DNA of 64,000 nucleotides from Pseudopelobacter sp964542535 (GCA_964542535.1 CAZIUE010000005.1:124001-188000); one strand, 5' to 3'. Positions 9,558 through 19,369 are shown, numbered from the stretch's first letter. Program-made: numbers and translations. Notes: generated from the letters alone by a model not told the origin.

Positions 9558-10091
9558 ATGGCCAAGGATGAACTGGAATCCGCGGAAACCGAAGGTGGCG
9601 GCAACAAGAAAAAGATGTTCATAATTATCGGCGCTGCCGTAGCCGCGGTCGTGATCCTCGGTGTCGTGGCGTTCCTGCTGATGGGTAAGGGTGATGGCAA
9701 GAAAGCCCAGGATGATGAGACCAAAACTGAGGCCAAGGCAGAGAGCGGCCATGGGGGAGGAGAGGCAGGCGCGCAGAAAGAGGGAGCAGCGGCGGCCAAC
9801 ATCTATTCTCTGGAGCCGTTCATCGTCAATATCTACGATGGTCAGGAGCTGCGTTACCTGAAGGTAAAGGTTGAGATGGAAATGGCCGGTTCGACCAAGG
9901 GCGACCTGGACGCTCGACTGGCCCCGATGCGCGACACCATACTGGTTCTCCTGAGTTCGAAGACCTTGCAGGATCTCCAGGATCTTCAGGGAAAAAACCA
10001 GCTCAAGGACGAGATCCTGGTTTCGGTAAACAAGATTATTACGCCTGCACGGATCGCCAAGGTCTATTTTACCGATTTCGTTGTTCAATAA
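9558..10091 (+). CDS. fliL: Flagellar basal body-associated protein FliL
   Basis: FliL is a single-pass membrane protein around the stator that supports torque. The 177-residue product has a charged cytoplasmic N-terminus, a membrane helix at about 22-44, an Ala/Glu/Lys-rich linker, and a C-terminal FliL domain (SLEPFIVNIYDGQELRYLKV, ending VYFTDFVVQ). The ATG at 9558 follows GGAGG. fliM comes next, as is usual. Confidence 0.95.
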   Translation: MAKDELESAETEGGGNKKKMFIIIGAAVAAVVILGVVAFLLMGKGDGKKAQDDETKTEAKAESGHGGGEAGAQKEGAAAANIYSLEPFIVNIYDGQELRYLKVKVEMEMAGSTKGDLDARLAPMRDTILVLLSSKTLQDLQDLQGKNQLKDEILVSVNKIITPARIAKVYFTDFVVQ

Positions 10092-10110
10092 CGACATCCC
10101 GCCAACCAGA

Positions 10111-11094
10111 ATGGAAAAAATCCTTTCAAAAGCCGAGATTGAAGCGCTGCTAAATGCCGTGTTCGAAGGCCGCATCGAGCCGGAGCGGGAACTGGCAAAA
10201 GCTGAGGGAAGCGTTGTTACGTATGACCTCTTCAACACCGAGGCCCACAAGGGATTCGTCCCCAATCTCGATATCATCTATGACAGTTTCATCCGCTATA
10301 ACCGGGTAAATCTGTCCAACCGGTTGCGCAAGGTTGTAGAAATAAAGAAAATAGGCGCCCGTTCCTACAAGTTCGATGACTTCATTCAAACTCTTCCTTC
10401 TCCGGTTTGCATGGCAATATTCAAAATTGAACCTCTGAAGGGGGCTGCGCTAATCTCTTTTGACAGCACCCTGGTACTTGCGCTGGTTGACAGTCTCCTG
10501 GGAGGCACCGGTACAAGCAAATTCTCAATGGCCAATCGCATGTTCACCTCAATTGAATTGCGCTTGGTAGAGAAAATCGTTGCGGATATGCTGCAAGATC
10601 TGGAAAAGGCCTGGGCGCCACTTTATGCGACACATATGAACCTGCTGCGCATGGAGATGAACCCTCGCCTGATCAATATCGTTCCCCCCGAGTACCAGAT
10701 CGTAACCATGTCTCTCAAGATCCAGATTGAGGACATCTCGGGAAACGTTGTCTTTGCCGTTCCCTACATGACGATCGAGCCGATCAGGGACAAGCTCAAA
10801 GCGGGTATGCAGTTCGACCTGATGGCAATAGACCCCCAGTGGTCTTCACGCCTGGCAGCCGGCCTGATGGAAGCTCCGCTCGAAATAGTCGTCGAAATGG
10901 GCAATGCCGACATTACACTCGGCGAACTGCTTGATCTTGCCGTTGGAGACACGATCATGCTCGACAAACCCTGCTCAAGCGAACTGCTGGTCAACGTAGA
11001 AGGAACGACCAAGTACTGTGCCATTCCCGGCATCCGTCACGGGAACAAAGCCATACAAATTACTGCCATAGGTGACAAGGGGGGGCAACGGTGA
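10111..11094 (+). CDS. fliM: Flagellar motor switch protein FliM
   Basis: FliM is the C-ring protein that binds CheY-P and sets rotation direction. The N-terminus MEKILSKAEIEALLNAV is the CheY-binding segment. The CheC-like middle domain and the C-terminal SpoA domain (about residues 250-320) follow. The frame opens at 10081, but the ATG at 10111 places the conserved binding peptide at the true N-terminus. The stop overlaps the GTG start of fliN. Confidence 0.96.
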   Translation: MEKILSKAEIEALLNAVFEGRIEPERELAKAEGSVVTYDLFNTEAHKGFVPNLDIIYDSFIRYNRVNLSNRLRKVVEIKKIGARSYKFDDFIQTLPSPVCMAIFKIEPLKGAALISFDSTLVLALVDSLLGGTGTSKFSMANRMFTSIELRLVEKIVADMLQDLEKAWAPLYATHMNLLRMEMNPRLINIVPPEYQIVTMSLKIQIEDISGNVVFAVPYMTIEPIRDKLKAGMQFDLMAIDPQWSSRLAAGLMEAPLEIVVEMGNADITLGELLDLAVGDTIMLDKPCSSELLVNVEGTTKYCAIPGIRHGNKAIQITAIGDKGGQR

Positions 11095-11390
11095 GCGACA
11101 AGCCTGAATCAAACGAGACGGAACTGGACAGAAAGAGCCTCGACTTTATTCTTGACATCCCACTCCAGGTCACGGTTGAACTGGGAAGGACCAAACTGCT
11201 TGTTAAGGACGTACTCCAGTTGAACCAGGGTGCCGTTGTCGAACTTACTAAACTTGCCGGTGAGCCGCTGGACATCTTCGTCAACTCGAAGCTGGTTGCC
11301 CGTGGTGAAGCGGTAGTGGTAAACGAAAAGTTCGGCGTACGTCTGGTGGACATCGTTAGCCCCAACGAACGAGTGGAGAAGATTTTGTGA
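11091..11390 (+). CDS. fliN: Flagellar motor switch protein FliN
   Basis: FliN forms the base of the C ring. The 99-residue protein is essentially one SpoA domain (LDFILDIPLQVTVELGRTK ... VVVNEKFGVRLVDIVSPNERV) with a short N-terminal tail. It starts with GTG at 11091, overlapping the fliM stop by four bases. Its own end overlaps the GTG of fliO. Confidence 0.96.
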   Translation: MSDKPESNETELDRKSLDFILDIPLQVTVELGRTKLLVKDVLQLNQGAVVELTKLAGEPLDIFVNSKLVARGEAVVVNEKFGVRLVDIVSPNERVEKIL

Positions 11391-11812
11391 CAAGGACAGT
11401 CACCGCACTGCTCCTCATCCTACACTCCCACGCCTACGCGGCAGAGGCAACCAACCAGAATTACAGTTTTCTCGCCAGTTTCGTTCAAATGCTTGCAGCC
11501 CTTTCCGTTGTGGTCGGGCTCATTCTGATAACCAAACATTTCTCTGAAAAACTGCTCAAGGGCAACGAGACAACCAGGACGGCTTCGCGTCACATACGCC
11601 TGGTGGAGACCCGTGCCATAGCTCCCAAAAAGGCTCTCATACTGATAGAGGTCGGGGGACAGTACCTGCTCTTGGCAAGCACGGAAACCGGAGTAAACCT
11701 CTTGCAACAGGTTGATGTTTTTGAAGATATTGAAGTTATCGAGGAAAGCTGCGGCAAACGGCCGGAGTTGTTCGGATTGTTCAGAAAACATGTCGCACAA
11801 CGGAGAACCTGA
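11387..11812 (+). CDS. fliO: Flagellar export apparatus protein FliO
   Basis: FliO is a scaffold that helps FliP assemble in the export gate. The 141-residue product has a signal-like hydrophobic start, a membrane helix near residues 30-50, and a small cytoplasmic FliO domain (RLVETRAIAPKKALILIEVG, with LLLAS). It starts with GTG overlapping the fliN stop. Sequence conservation in this family is weak; order (fliN-fliO-fliP) supports the call. Confidence 0.9.
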   Translation: MTRTVTALLLILHSHAYAAEATNQNYSFLASFVQMLAALSVVVGLILITKHFSEKLLKGNETTRTASRHIRLVETRAIAPKKALILIEVGGQYLLLASTETGVNLLQQVDVFEDIEVIEESCGKRPELFGLFRKHVAQRRT

Positions 11813-11814
11813 TA

Positions 11815-12588
11815 ATGCTACGGGGCTTGTCCGTTTCCAGCCAAAAACTTATTGGAGTGCTCTCCCTGCTCGCCTTGACATTGGCGGCGGGCCTAGCCTA
11901 CGCGGAACCAACGGCACTTCCCTCTCTGTCCATCGGTGTGGGAACAGCTACAAAACCGGGAGAACTGACCACAACCCTCCAGATATTCTTCCTGCTGACC
12001 ATCCTTTCACTAGCGCCTGGACTCCTGATCATGACGACGGCGTTTACCCGTATCGTGGTCGTACTCTCTTTTTTGCGCACTGCAATGGGCACCCAGGGAG
12101 CGCCGTCAAACCAGGTCATTCTGGGGCTTTCCATGTTTTTAACCTTCTTCATCATGAGCCCGGTCTGGCAGCAGATCAACAGTGAAGCGTACCAGCCCTG
12201 GAAGGCTCAGCAGATTACCCAGGCAATGGCCATCGACCGCGCGATCATGCCGGTAAGGCGGTTCATGCTCTCCCAAACACGGGAACAGGATCTGGCCCTG
12301 TTTGTAAGTCTCTCCAAGCTGCCACGCCCCAAAAATGCCAATGACATACCAACGCTGACCATCATTCCCGCATTCATGATATCCGAGCTCCGCACCGCGT
12401 TCCAAATCGGTTTTCTGATCTATATCCCCTTTATTGTGGTTGACATGGTTGTTGCATCGGTACTCATGTCCATGGGTATGATGATGCTTCCGCCCGTAAT
12501 GATTTCTCTGCCGTTCAAGATTCTTCTCTTTGTGCTCGTCGACGGCTGGGGGCTGGTCATCAGTTCTCTGGTCAAGAGTTTCGGATAA
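11815..12588 (+). CDS. fliP: Flagellar export gate protein FliP
   Basis: FliP forms the pentameric core of the export gate. The 257-residue protein has a cleavable signal peptide (about 1-30) and four membrane helices. Conserved family segments are FTRIVVVLSFLRTAMGTQ, FLTFFIMSP, and the C-terminal MGMMMLPPVMISLPFKILLF. It begins two bases after fliO and precedes fliQ and fliR. Confidence 0.97.
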   Translation: MLRGLSVSSQKLIGVLSLLALTLAAGLAYAEPTALPSLSIGVGTATKPGELTTTLQIFFLLTILSLAPGLLIMTTAFTRIVVVLSFLRTAMGTQGAPSNQVILGLSMFLTFFIMSPVWQQINSEAYQPWKAQQITQAMAIDRAIMPVRRFMLSQTREQDLALFVSLSKLPRPKNANDIPTLTIIPAFMISELRTAFQIGFLIYIPFIVVDMVVASVLMSMGMMMLPPVMISLPFKILLFVLVDGWGLVISSLVKSFG

Positions 12589-12636
12589 CCACGGTTCTTT
12601 GCCCTGCCGACAGACAGCCCGATTCGAGGTTACGCC

Positions 12637-12906
12637 ATGACACCCGAACTGGTAGTTCAGCTTGCCCGACGCAGCTTTGAGGTCACTCTGCTTCTCTCTG
12701 CTCCCCTGCTGATCTTCAGCCTGGCAGTCGGCCTGCTGATCAGCATATTCCAGGCAGTCACCTCGATAAATGAGGCCACCCTCGCCTTTGCGCCCAAGAT
12801 TGTTGCCGTAATGGTTGCCATGATCATCTTCTTCCCCTGGATGATGACCTATATCTGTGACTTTACCCGCGAGGTCTACTCTTTCATCGCAATCATGAGG
12901 CGCTGA
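12637..12906 (+). CDS. fliQ: Flagellar export gate protein FliQ
   Basis: FliQ is a small two-helix protein that wraps the FliP/FliR gate. The 89 residues contain two membrane helices (about 15-40 and 50-75) and the family motif FQAVTSINEATLAFAPKI. Length is typical. It sits between fliP and fliR, four bases before the fliR ATG. Confidence 0.97.
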   Translation: MTPELVVQLARRSFEVTLLLSAPLLIFSLAVGLLISIFQAVTSINEATLAFAPKIVAVMVAMIIFFPWMMTYICDFTREVYSFIAIMRR

Positions 12907-12910
12907 CCCC

Positions 12911-13705
12911 ATGTTCCCCCTGATTCCCTTCCCCTCGCAGCGAGAGATCATGCTCTTCGCGCTCGTTCTTGGCAGGATGGCGGGGATGTTCGGTGCGTTG
13001 CCGGTTTTCGGCGGAAAACGAGTGCCACTGCAAGTGCGGGTCGTCTCCGTGATGGCACTGAGTCTGCTTTGTTTTCCCTTCCTGGATCTGAAAACGCCCC
13101 ATATACCGGACGACACTATTTCACTGGCGCTGCTGGCGCTTCGCGAAGTCATGATCGGCGTCACACTTTCCTTCATAACCCAGATCATCTTTTCCGCGGT
13201 TGAGTTCAGCGGTCAAATCATCGGTATCCAGATGGGCTTCAGTATGGCTGCAATCATGGATCCGACACACGGCACCCAGACTCAGATCATGTCGATCATG
13301 CAGAGCCTATTAGCCACGCTGCTGTTTCTCTGTCTGGGCATTCACCACCTGTTCATCCGGGCGATTGTGGAGAGTTTTAACATCATTCCCCTCGGAATCT
13401 GGCATCTTAACGGCGAGATCATAAACTTTCTGACCAGAGCCACCTCCGATATCTTCATACTCGGCGTCCGGCTGGCGGCTCCTGTCATGGTGGCGCTGCT
13501 GCTGATCAGCGTGACACTTGGCATCATGGCACGCTCATTCCCCCAGATGAATATTTTCATGATCAGTTTCCCGCTCAATATCGGAATCGGCTTTATCATC
13601 CTAGGCGCTACCCTGCCTATGTTCTTCCATGTCCTTGAGGTCTCGTTCGGCTCTGTAAAAGAGCAGATTGAGGCACTCTTCCGGTTCATGGCAAAGGGGG
13701 GATGA
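12911..13705 (+). CDS. fliR: Flagellar export gate protein FliR
   Basis: FliR completes the export gate. The 264-residue protein is strongly hydrophobic with about six membrane helices and FliR-type segments (LGRMAGMFGALPVFG, GFSMAAIMDPTHGTQ, NIGIGFIILG). It ends in TGA at 13703-13705. The following flhB coding sequence continues in the same reading frame with no ATG/GTG/TTG in between. Confidence 0.96.
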   Translation: MFPLIPFPSQREIMLFALVLGRMAGMFGALPVFGGKRVPLQVRVVSVMALSLLCFPFLDLKTPHIPDDTISLALLALREVMIGVTLSFITQIIFSAVEFSGQIIGIQMGFSMAAIMDPTHGTQTQIMSIMQSLLATLLFLCLGIHHLFIRAIVESFNIIPLGIWHLNGEIINFLTRATSDIFILGVRLAAPVMVALLLISVTLGIMARSFPQMNIFMISFPLNIGIGFIILGATLPMFFHVLEVSFGSVKEQIEALFRFMAKGG

Positions 13706-13708
13706 CGT

Positions 13709-14779
13709 CTGGGCCAGGACGCTGACAAGCATTCCAAAACAGAACAACCCACGGCCAAGAAGCTTGAAAAGTCACGGGAAAAAGGGGCTCCACCTACCAG
13801 CATCATGATGACCTCCACCTTCACCCTGCTGGTGGGTATGGTTTGTCTGTACATATTCGGCAGTTTCATGATGGACAGCGTCCAGAAACACAGCGCGGAG
13901 ATTCTGGGAGGAGTGGGAAGTTTCGAAGTTACCGAAGAAAACGTGTATCTTCTATCGATAAAACTGTTTTTCCTCATCCTGGTCGTCATAGCGCCCTTGG
14001 TGGTGACGGTCATTCTGACCTCCGTTGCGTCAAATGTGATCCAGGATAACGGCAGGTTTGAATTCCACTGGCAACGTCTTGCGCTGGATATTACCAAGAT
14101 CAACCCGTTAAACGGCTTCAAACGCCTGTTCAACAAGACCGCTCTGATTGAAATCCTGAAGTCGTTTCTGAAACTCTTGATCATCGGCTGGATTGCCTAC
14201 CGCGTCCTCAAAGACGAGGTTCAGAATATCGCACTTCTGGCAGACGCGGACATGATCAGCATACTGGCCTACATGAGTCGCGTCGCATTCAAAATCGTGG
14301 TGCATACCTGCGGAATCATGCTGATTGTCTCCATCCTCGACCTGATGTACGTCAAGTGGAACTACATCGACGGTCTCAAAATGACCAAACAGGAAGTGAA
14401 GGACGAGCACAAGGAACAGGAAAACCCTGAAATCAAGGGCCAGATCAAGAAAATGCAGTACCAGGCGGCCAAACGCCGCATGACCAAGATCATCCCCACC
14501 GCCGACGTTGTTATCACCAACCCGACCCACTATGCCGTTGCACTGAAATACGACCGCCAGCGAATGATTGCTCCCGTGGTCCTGGCTAAAGGGGCTGATA
14601 TCATGGCCCAGGCAATCAAGAAAATCGCCCAGGAAAGCAGCGTCGTACTTGTAGAAAACCGCTTTCTGGCACGCGAGCTCTACGACCAGGTCGAAGAGAA
14701 CGAGGCAATTCCCGAATCACTCTACGCCGCGGTTGCGGAAGTGCTGGCGTACGTGTATCGACTCAAAGGAAATGCCTGA
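13709..14779 (+). CDS. flhB: Flagellar export switch protein FlhB, probable CTG start
   Basis: FlhB controls substrate specificity of export. The autocleavage motif NPTH lies in VVITNPTHYAVAL, after four membrane helices. The conserved cytoplasmic N-terminus (HSKTEQPTAKKLEKSREKG) is encoded upstream of the first ATG (13805), so the real start must be earlier. The only in-frame candidate after the fliR TGA is CTG at 13709, with AAGGGGG at 13694-13700 at good spacing. Alternatives are readthrough from fliR (fused FliR-FlhB proteins are known in clostridia) or a sequence error. From CTG the protein has about 356 residues, normal for FlhB. Confidence 0.9.
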   Translation: MGQDADKHSKTEQPTAKKLEKSREKGAPPTSIMMTSTFTLLVGMVCLYIFGSFMMDSVQKHSAEILGGVGSFEVTEENVYLLSIKLFFLILVVIAPLVVTVILTSVASNVIQDNGRFEFHWQRLALDITKINPLNGFKRLFNKTALIEILKSFLKLLIIGWIAYRVLKDEVQNIALLADADMISILAYMSRVAFKIVVHTCGIMLIVSILDLMYVKWNYIDGLKMTKQEVKDEHKEQENPEIKGQIKKMQYQAAKRRMTKIIPTADVVITNPTHYAVALKYDRQRMIAPVVLAKGADIMAQAIKKIAQESSVVLVENRFLARELYDQVEENEAIPESLYAAVAEVLAYVYRLKGNA

Positions 14780-14969
14780 GCAAGCGGGCTTCCGGTCTCC
14801 GACGTACGCACAGCGCAACGCCGTCCCCAAAGTCAATTCATTGACAGCATTCAATAGGTTGACAGCCCCCCCATCCAGACCTCCGCTGCCGATGGCCCAT
14901 AACGAAAAAAAATGAACGAATGACCGGGACAGTTGGGCATCCTCCCTATCCCCTGCCAGCTTCCAGCAA

Positions 14970-14986
14970 AAGGCACAGTTTTTGCA
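14970..14986 (+). promoter_or_regulatory. Sigma-54 promoter for flhA
   Basis: GGCAC (GG at 14972-14973) and TTGCA (GC at 14984-14985) are separated by the required ten bases between the GG and GC. Transcription would begin near 14997, leaving a ~35-base leader to the flhA ATG. It lies in the 253-base gap after flhB, the only sizable gap in this part of the operon. Confidence 0.7.
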
Positions 14987-15032
14987 GAATCTTGCCACAA
15001 CTCACGCCCCCTCTTAACACACAGGAACAGCA

Positions 15033-17120
15033 ATGTCGAACAGCACCGTAAAAGCAATTGAATTAAGCGGATTTCAAAAGAATTCCGATATCTATGTGGC
15101 AGTAGCCTTGATTGGCGTCCTGTCACTGATGATCATTCCACTCCCCTCCTTTCTTCTGGATGTCTTTCTGGCGGCCAATATCACCATTGCCCTCTGCATC
15201 CTGCTGGTCTGCCTCTACACCAATCATCCACTGGATTTTTCCGTGTTCCCTTCAGTCCTTCTGGTAACGACGCTCTTTCGGCTGGCACTCAATATCGCCT
15301 CAACCCGACTGATCCTTCTGCACGGAAGCGAGGGAGTCGAAGCCGCCGGGGCGGTCATCAAGGCATTTGGGCAGTTTGTCGTCGGAGGGAACTATGTCGT
15401 CGGCGCCGTCATTTTCCTGATTCTGGTGATCATCAACTTTGTGGTTATCACCAAGGGCGCCGGCCGCGTTGCCGAGGTTACCGCCCGTTTTACACTGGAT
15501 GCCATGCCGGGCAAACAGATGGCAATTGACGCCGACCTCTCCGCAGGACTTATTACCGAAAAAGACGCCCGGACCCGCCGCCTCAGAATCTCCCGCGAGG
15601 CAGACTTTTACGGTTCCATGGACGGTGCCAGCAAGTTTGTGCGCGGCGACGCCATTGCGGGTATCCTGATCGTCATGGTAAATATTTTCGGCGGTTTGAT
15701 CATCGGCGTATTCCAGCAGGGGATGCCGATCCAGACTGCCTTGACAAACTATACGCTCCTGACCATCGGAGAAGGGCTGGTAGCCCAGATTCCCGCGCTC
15801 ATCATCTCCACCGCGGCGGGTATCATCGTGACCCGCTCCGCGGACGAAGACAATTTCGGAACCGAGATCACCGGGCAATTTCTAAACTATCCCAAGGCAT
15901 TCTACGTCTCCTCTGGTGTGTTGTTTCTGTTTGCCCTGATCCCCGGTTTGCCCCATTTTGCCTTCCTGCTGCTTTCGGGAGCCATGCTCCTGGCAGGCAA
16001 GATGGCTCGGGAGAAAGCCCAGGTTGTAGAGGAACTGACAGTTGCTCCGGAAGCGGGAGAGGGTGAAGAGGGCATCGACCAGGCTTCGGTTATCCGCCCC
16101 TTGGATGTCTTGGAACTTGAAGTGGGCTACGGCCTGGTCCCCCTGGTCGACGCCTCCCAGAACGGCGAGCTTTTAGAACGCATCCGTTCCATCAGGCGCC
16201 AGTACGCGCAAAAACTGGGCTTCGTGGTTCCCCCCATACATATCCATGACAACCTGCAGCTCAAACCGTACGAGTACAATCTGCTTATCCGCGGCGCACG
16301 GGTTGGCGGCAGCGAGTTGACTGGCCAATATCTGGCAATGGATTCAGGAGCAGTAACAGGAGCGATCGAGGGGGTCAGTACAACGGAACCGGTTTTCGGG
16401 CTTCCTTCGGTCTGGATCAGCTCAGAAGCGCGTGACGACGCCCAGTTCAAGGGCTATACGGTTGTGGACAGCACAACGGTGGTGGCGACGCATATCAGCG
16501 AAGTGGTCAAGCGGCATGCTCACGAACTCGTCGGCCGCCAGGAGATGCAACAACTGCTGGACAACGTCGCCATTTCGGCTCCCAAGGTCGTTGACGAATT
16601 GATACCCAATCAGCTCAACCTGGGTACGGTGCTGCGGGTGGTGAAGAACCTGCTGAAAGAGGGAGTATCGATTCGCGACATGCGCACCATTCTGGAGACA
16701 CTGGCCGACTACGCCCCACTCACCAAAGACCCCGACGTTCTGAGCGAGTTTGTTCGTCAGGGCTTGGGCCGCTTCATCGTCGATCAGTACAAGCTTGACG
16801 ACAATACGCTCTGCCTGATTACCCTGAATCGGGATGTGGAAGACATCATAGCCGAGGCAATCCAGCCTTCCGACCAGGGTGGTTTTCTCGCGATCGAGCC
16901 CAATACCGCTCAACAGATCATAACTGCCATCCGCTCCATGGCTGACCGTTTCGCTCCCAGCGGCGCACAGCCGGTACTGCTGGCATCACCGTCCATTCGC
17001 AGGTACGTCCGAAAACTGATCGAGCGTTTTGTCCCACACATGGCGGTGCTCTCCCACAACGAGATTCCGCAAAATATCAAAATCCAATCGCTAGGGGTGG
17101 TAACCATCAATGTTGGTTAA
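15033..17120 (+). CDS. flhA: Flagellar export apparatus protein FlhA
   Basis: FlhA forms the nonameric export ring that receives chaperone-substrate complexes. The 695-residue protein has eight predicted membrane helices in its first half, the FHIPEP-family segment around residues 140-180 (VVITKGAGRVAEVTARFTLD, then MPGKQMAIDADL), and a large soluble C-terminal domain. It has a likely private sigma-54 promoter. Its last 11 bases overlap flhF. Confidence 0.97.
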   Translation: MSNSTVKAIELSGFQKNSDIYVAVALIGVLSLMIIPLPSFLLDVFLAANITIALCILLVCLYTNHPLDFSVFPSVLLVTTLFRLALNIASTRLILLHGSEGVEAAGAVIKAFGQFVVGGNYVVGAVIFLILVIINFVVITKGAGRVAEVTARFTLDAMPGKQMAIDADLSAGLITEKDARTRRLRISREADFYGSMDGASKFVRGDAIAGILIVMVNIFGGLIIGVFQQGMPIQTALTNYTLLTIGEGLVAQIPALIISTAAGIIVTRSADEDNFGTEITGQFLNYPKAFYVSSGVLFLFALIPGLPHFAFLLLSGAMLLAGKMAREKAQVVEELTVAPEAGEGEEGIDQASVIRPLDVLELEVGYGLVPLVDASQNGELLERIRSIRRQYAQKLGFVVPPIHIHDNLQLKPYEYNLLIRGARVGGSELTGQYLAMDSGAVTGAIEGVSTTEPVFGLPSVWISSEARDDAQFKGYTVVDSTTVVATHISEVVKRHAHELVGRQEMQQLLDNVAISAPKVVDELIPNQLNLGTVLRVVKNLLKEGVSIRDMRTILETLADYAPLTKDPDVLSEFVRQGLGRFIVDQYKLDDNTLCLITLNRDVEDIIAEAIQPSDQGGFLAIEPNTAQQIITAIRSMADRFAPSGAQPVLLASPSIRRYVRKLIERFVPHMAVLSHNEIPQNIKIQSLGVVTINVG

Positions 17121-18450
17121 GTCCTTTCAAGCCGCAAGCATGGCAGAGGCCCTGCGCAAGGTGAAGGCGGAACTAGGTTCCGATGCCATGATCCTGTCCA
17201 CCAAGCAGGAGAAAACCGGTGGCTTTCTCGGATTTTTCCGAAAAACCGTCTTCAAGGTGACCGCTGCCATCGATCCGGCGCATAAAATGGCTCCTGCCGC
17301 TCCTTCGACTACATCCACGGCTTTTCGCGAACCGCCGCAGCGACAGCGGACGGCCAAGGAAGATCTGGAAAATTCCATGCTGGCCCCACTGGCTCGCGAA
17401 CTGAAGGAGCTGCGTGACAGGGTTGAAGTACTCACCCGCAGCAGGGAAACGGCACCAAGCGAGGAGCCGCGGGAGGCAAACCCGTCGGCGGAGAGTCGCG
17501 AAGGGGGGCTGAACCTCCAGAACATCCCCCGGGGAGAACTGGAAGAAATAAAAAAACTTCTACTCAACACATTGGCAAAGAATCAGGAGAGCGAGGTAAA
17601 GACCGTGCAGTGGCCCACCGCTCCCGATGGCACGGGAGCGGAAAAAACTGCCCATGGTACGACTTCACCCAGCAGCCAGCCATTGGCACAGGACCTGGCC
17701 CGAAGCGGCATATCCGATGACGTGGTGGAAACCATCCTCGAGACCCTCGAAAGATTGCCGCAGGGGGGAGGAAATCAGACGCTCAAAAGCCGCCTTGGGG
17801 AAGTGTTCGGTCGCTTGATCCGCTTTGCAGGCACCATGAAGATGCGTAAAAATGCTCCTCGTATCATCGCGCTGGTAGGACCTACCGGAGTAGGCAAGAC
17901 AACCACGACCGCAAAACTTGCCGCCATGCACGCATTCAATCGGGGCAACAAGGTGGCCCTGATTACAATGGATATTTTCAGGGTCGGGGCCGTCGAACAG
18001 CTCAAAACCTACTCCCGCATCATGGGCATTCCTCTTGAAGTGGCCTCAACGCCAAAAGAGCTGGAGAGCGCGGTGGAAAAACATTCCGACTGCGACCTGA
18101 TATTCATCGATACAGCGGGAAGAAGCCATAAGGACACGGAAAAGCTGAACGAGATGAAGCAGTACTTCGCCGACAAGTTTCCCCTGGAGGTATTCCTCTG
18201 CCTTTCGGCCACCACCAAGGATCGGGAACTTGCCGAAATATTGAACTGTTTCAGCATATTTCAAATCAGCAAAGTCGTATTCACCAAAATCGACGAAAGC
18301 GAGAGCTTTGGCAACATGGTGAACGTGCTGATGAAAGGTAACTTGCAGGTGGCGTATTTCACGACGGGGCAGCGCGTCCCCGAAGACATCGAAGTGGCAA
18401 CTCCGGCCAAACTGGCTGACATGATCCTGAGGGGGGCAGCACATGAGTGA
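17110..18450 (+). CDS. flhF: Flagellar biosynthesis GTPase FlhF
   Basis: FlhF is an SRP-like GTPase that sets the number and place of polar flagella. The 446-residue protein has a variable basic/acidic N-terminal half and an NG domain: P-loop GPTGVGKTTTT near residues 257-267, DTAGR at about 334, TKIDE near 393. flhG follows with an 8-base overlap, the usual pairing. Presence of flhF/flhG suggests polar flagella (inference). Confidence 0.96.
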   Translation: MLVKSFQAASMAEALRKVKAELGSDAMILSTKQEKTGGFLGFFRKTVFKVTAAIDPAHKMAPAAPSTTSTAFREPPQRQRTAKEDLENSMLAPLARELKELRDRVEVLTRSRETAPSEEPREANPSAESREGGLNLQNIPRGELEEIKKLLLNTLAKNQESEVKTVQWPTAPDGTGAEKTAHGTTSPSSQPLAQDLARSGISDDVVETILETLERLPQGGGNQTLKSRLGEVFGRLIRFAGTMKMRKNAPRIIALVGPTGVGKTTTTAKLAAMHAFNRGNKVALITMDIFRVGAVEQLKTYSRIMGIPLEVASTPKELESAVEKHSDCDLIFIDTAGRSHKDTEKLNEMKQYFADKFPLEVFLCLSATTKDRELAEILNCFSIFQISKVVFTKIDESESFGNMVNVLMKGNLQVAYFTTGQRVPEDIEVATPAKLADMILRGAAHE

Positions 18451-19369
18451 GGTTACGGTGAAGGGCGATCAGGCGGAAACCTTACGGGAGATGGCACGTT
18501 CTGCCACGAAACCTCAGGTGAATGAATCGTCGCAGAAGCCTGCTACCGCCGACCAAAACGGAATACGGGTGATCGCGGTTACGAGCGGAAAGGGAGGAGT
18601 AGGCAAGAGCAATGTCGTTTCCAACCTCGCCATTGCCCTGTCTACACAGGGAAAAAAGGTTGTGATCCTCGATGCCGACCTCGGGCTGGGAAATCTGGAC
18701 GTCCTTCTGGGACTTTCCCCTCCCTACAACCTGAATAACGTCCTCAATGGCGAGAAGAGTCTTTCCGAAATAATCGTTGATGGCCCCGCGGGCATCAAAA
18801 TCATACCCGCCGGCTCCGGTATCCAGGAATTCACCAGTCTGGGGCAGCATGAAAAACTCAAATTGCTGGACGAGTTGGATATGCTGGAGGAAAAGTTCGA
18901 CATCATGATCGTGGATACCGAGGCAGGTATTTCCGAAAATGTCACCTATTTTTCCGTCGCAGCCCAGGAAATCGTCGTCGTGGTGACGCCCGAGCCGACT
19001 TCAATCACCGATGTCTATGCCCTGATCAAGCTCCTGGCAACGCGCTATTCCGAGCATCACTTCAAAGTCCTCGTTAATATGGCTAAAGACAGTGAAGACG
19101 CCCTGGAGGTCTTTCGCAAGCTGGCCAATGTAGCTGGCCGCTTCCTGGACATTTCGCTGGATTATCTGGGGTGTGTGATCAAGGACGAGAAAGTGGTCGA
19201 GGCGGTTAAACGCCAGAAGGCTGTTTCCGAACTGTATCCCGAGTCCGAGGCTGCCGCCTGCTTCGCCACGCTGGCTAAGCGGGTTATCGAAACGACGCGT
19301 CAGAAGCACCTCAAAGGTAACATTCAGTTTTTCTTCCGTCGTTTTCTTGACAACGCTTCTGGAGCCTGA
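18443..19369 (+). CDS. flhG: Flagellar number regulator FlhG (MinD-like ATPase)
   Basis: FlhG (YlxH/FleN) is a MinD/ParA-family ATPase that limits flagellar number and stimulates FlhF. It shows the deviant Walker A TSGKGGVGKSN near residues 46-56, the switch region ILDADLGLGNLDVLLG, and IVDTEAGISENVTYF. The N-terminus is charged, as in FlhG proteins that activate FlhF. It is four bases before fliA, forming an flhF-flhG-fliA module. Confidence 0.95.
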   Translation: MSEVTVKGDQAETLREMARSATKPQVNESSQKPATADQNGIRVIAVTSGKGGVGKSNVVSNLAIALSTQGKKVVILDADLGLGNLDVLLGLSPPYNLNNVLNGEKSLSEIIVDGPAGIKIIPAGSGIQEFTSLGQHEKLKLLDELDMLEEKFDIMIVDTEAGISENVTYFSVAAQEIVVVVTPEPTSITDVYALIKLLATRYSEHHFKVLVNMAKDSEDALEVFRKLANVAGRFLDISLDYLGCVIKDEKVVEAVKRQKAVSELYPESEAAACFATLAKRVIETTRQKHLKGNIQFFFRRFLDNASGA

